From Burkholderia anthina (GTDB lineage Bacteria; Pseudomonadota; Gammaproteobacteria; Burkholderiales; Burkholderiaceae): a stretch of 64,000 nt of DNA. The stretch spans positions 310,001 to 374,000 of the forward strand of contig NZ_LNJP01000003.1 of assembly GCF_001547525.1 (NCBI RefSeq), given 5' to 3'. Shown in pieces: positions 62,579 to 64,000 of the stretch (the first letter of the stretch is position 1; each line of letters starts with the position of its first letter). Position numbers and translations under genes: made by a program. Below the pieces are notes generated by a model. It saw only the letters and a list, made by a program, of their open reading frames with translations. It had not been told where the DNA came from and made no database searches.

Positions 62579-64000
62579 TCACGGCGAGATGACGCGCGGC
62601 GACAGCAGGAAGAGCCGCTCCATGTGGCTCTTCTGGCGGCTGTCGGTCCGGAAGAGCGCGCCGATCAACGGAATCTTCGAGAGTCCGGGCACCCCGGTCA
62701 CGCCCATCGTCGCGCTGTCCGCGCGATAGCCGGCGATGAGCAGCGCCTGCCCCTCCTCGATGAACGCCTGCGTGTTGATCGTGCTGTTCTGGATCACCGG
62801 CAGGTTGCTGACCGTCCGATCGGTGAGCTGGCCGTCCTGAATCGCCACGTCGAGCTTGATGCGCGTGCGCCCGTCCTCCTCCACGACCATCGGCAGCACA
62901 CGCAGCGAGATGCCCGTCGACACGCTGTAGAGGTCGCCCGACGTGTATCCCGACACCGGCACGAAAAACTGCGTCTGGTTGTCCATCACGGCCTCGATGT
63001 TGTTGAGCGTGACGACCTTCGGGCTCGCGTCGATCTTGGCGGCGTTCGTCTGCTGCAGCGCCGAGATGCGCGCCATCAGATAGCGGCCGGCGTCGCCGAG
63101 CACGGCGGCCACCGATGCGCCCACGGGCGTCGCCGCCGCGAGCAAGTTGCCCGGCAGCGCCGTCTGGCCGAAGTTCTGCGAGAGCGTGCCGTTGTAGGTG
63201 CTCTGTGCGAGCGTGCCGGTGCCGGTCTGCACGTCGACGTGGCTGTTGTGCGCGGTCCAGTCGACGCCGAGCTGATGCAGCGCGTCGTCGTCGATCTCGA
63301 TGATGTGCGCCTCGATCTCGATCAGTTGCGGTTTGACGTCGAGGCGATCGATCAGCTTGCCGTACTGATCCATCCGGTCGGCCGTATCGCGAATCACGAC
63401 GGAGTTCGTGCGCTGGTCCGCGACGATGACGGGCAGTTGATCGTCGCTCGCCGGCGCCGTGCTCGTGTTCTGCGGCGGCGGCGGCTCGCCCACCGCCGCG
63501 GCCACGGCCGGCGAAGGCTGCCCGGTGAGCCCGGCGAACATGCCCTTGCCGGCCGCGCCCGACGGCACCGGCGGCGGAATGTACGGGCCGTTGTAGGCAT
63601 TGCCGTTCACGTCGTTGATCGGCGTGGTGCGCTTCACGCCGCTCGCCGGGCGGCCGCCCTCGCCGTCGCCGCGCTTGTCGGCGGCCTTGGCCGTGCGCGG
63701 GTGGTAGATGCCGTTGAGCACGGCCACCACGCCCTGCAGCGTGACCTGCTGGCCGTCGATGGGCACCGTGCGGTCGTGCGCCCACGCGTGATAGAGCGGA
63801 AAGACGCGTACCTGCGTGCCGCTTCGATGCGCGGCGTTGTTGTCGAGCCGCGACGCCACGTTCGTCACCATCTGCACGTAGCGAGGCGGCCCGCTCACGA
63901 GCGCCGTGCCCTGCGCGCTGTCGTAGACGATCGGAAAGCGCTCGTCGGAGATGCGCAGCCGGTCGAGCGCCTCGCGCAGCGCGCCCGTATCGGCCGAATC
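62579..64000 (-). CDS. sctC: T3S outer-membrane secretin SctC (HrcC), 5' end outside window
   Basis: The frame is open through base 64000, so the N-terminal part with the signal peptide is missing. Visible are N3-type and secretin domains: N-S-V-V-I-R-D-T-A-D-R, Q-L-I-E-I-E-A-H-I-I-E-I-D-D-D, and the secretin core with V-P-V-S-G-Y, T-G-I-S-L-R-V-L-P, V-S-N-L-P-V-I-Q-N-S-T-I-N-T and V-P-G-L-S-K-I-P-L-I-G-A-L-F-R. It forms the outer-membrane ring. First visible gene of the minus operon sctC-kinase-regulator-secretin-like. Confidence 0.93.
   Translation of the reverse strand, partial: DSADTGALREALDRLRISDERFPIVYDSAQGTALVSGPPRYVQMVTNVASRLDNNAAHRSGTQVRVFPLYHAWAHDRTVPIDGQQVTLQGVVAVLNGIYHPRTAKAADKRGDGEGGRPASGVKRTTPINDVNGNAYNGPYIPPPVPSGAAGKGMFAGLTGQPSPAVAAAVGEPPPPQNTSTAPASDDQLPVIVADQRTNSVVIRDTADRMDQYGKLIDRLDVKPQLIEIEAHIIEIDDDALHQLGVDWTAHNSHVDVQTGTGTLAQSTYNGTLSQNFGQTALPGNLLAAATPVGASVAAVLGDAGRYLMARISALQQTNAAKIDASPKVVTLNNIEAVMDNQTQFFVPVSGYTSGDLYSVSTGISLRVLPMVVEEDGRTRIKLDVAIQDGQLTDRTVSNLPVIQNSTINTQAFIEEGQALLIAGYRADSATMGVTGVPGLSKIPLIGALFRTDSRQKSHMERLFLLSPRVISP

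Noticed and set aside
1-64000. CRISPR arrays, tRNA, rRNA
   Set aside because: No regularly spaced repeats, cloverleaf-like sequence or conserved rRNA segments seen on reading the window.

Overview
The window is strongly GC-rich with a C/G-ending codon preference. It looks like a secondary replicon of Burkholderia sensu stricto (cepacia-complex-like). The indications are the many LysR regulators, the small lipoproteins, the NCS1/NCS2/MHS transporters, the sulfonate and taurine uptake genes, and a type III secretion (T3S) cluster of the Hrp2 (Xanthomonas/Ralstonia) type. Species cannot be fixed from the sequence alone. I saw no rRNA, tRNA or CRISPR.

Positions 1-42,000 are ordinary accessory metabolism. 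The left edge holds a truncated sulfatase, a haloacid dehalogenase and a LysR/MHS-transporter divergon followed by mmsA-mmsB (valine/methylmalonate semialdehyde catabolism, ended by a strong hairpin). Next come lipoproteins and a DUF4397 protein (8.7-11.5 kb), then an NCS1 transporter with a hydantoin-racemase-like protein and a LysR regulator (11.7-15.3 kb). A DHA2 efflux pump is divergent from a LysR regulator (16-18.6 kb). A truncated GtrB-type glycosyltransferase sits beside a GT87-like membrane glycosyltransferase (20.4-22.2 kb).

Positions 22.3-31.9 kb are a sulfur-scavenging block: a sulfonate-type ABC importer (binding protein, two permeases, ATPase), two TauD-type dioxygenases, a peptide-type binding protein and an SsuA-like binding protein. 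Positions 31.9-39.9 kb carry a glycolipid-binding-domain protein, LysR regulators, an iron alcohol dehydrogenase/maleylacetate reductase overlapped by an ABM monooxygenase, an SDR divergent from a LysR gene, an NCS2 purine/pyrimidine permease and a Nudix hydrolase. At 40.2-41.4 kb a LysR gene is split by a 285-bp MITE-like element. The element has 31-bp terminal inverted repeats and two large internal hairpins.

Positions 42.0-64.0 kb are the T3S island. The minus-strand operon reads hrpB1-hrpB2(sctI)-sctJ-hrpB4(sctK)-sctL-sctN-sctO(hrpB7)-sctT plus a second hrpB1-like gene. The divergent plus-strand operon reads sctU-sctV-hpaC(sctP)-sctQ-sctR-sctS-hpaA-like-sctD(hrpD5)-hrpD6-hrpE-hpaB. This is the same order as the Xanthomonas hrp cluster. 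Both operons have a PIP box (TTCGB-N15-TTCGB) followed after exactly 31 nt by a YANNNT -10 element, which implies control by an AraC-type HrpX/HrpB regulator that is not in the window. A third, minus-strand operon at the right edge carries the secretin sctC (runs off the end), a soluble histidine kinase, an OmpR/HrpG-like response regulator and a second, degenerate secretin-like protein. The most unusual items are the secretin-like paralogue coupled to a two-component pair, the Gln/His/Glu-rich HpaA-position protein, and the double-hairpin mobile element.
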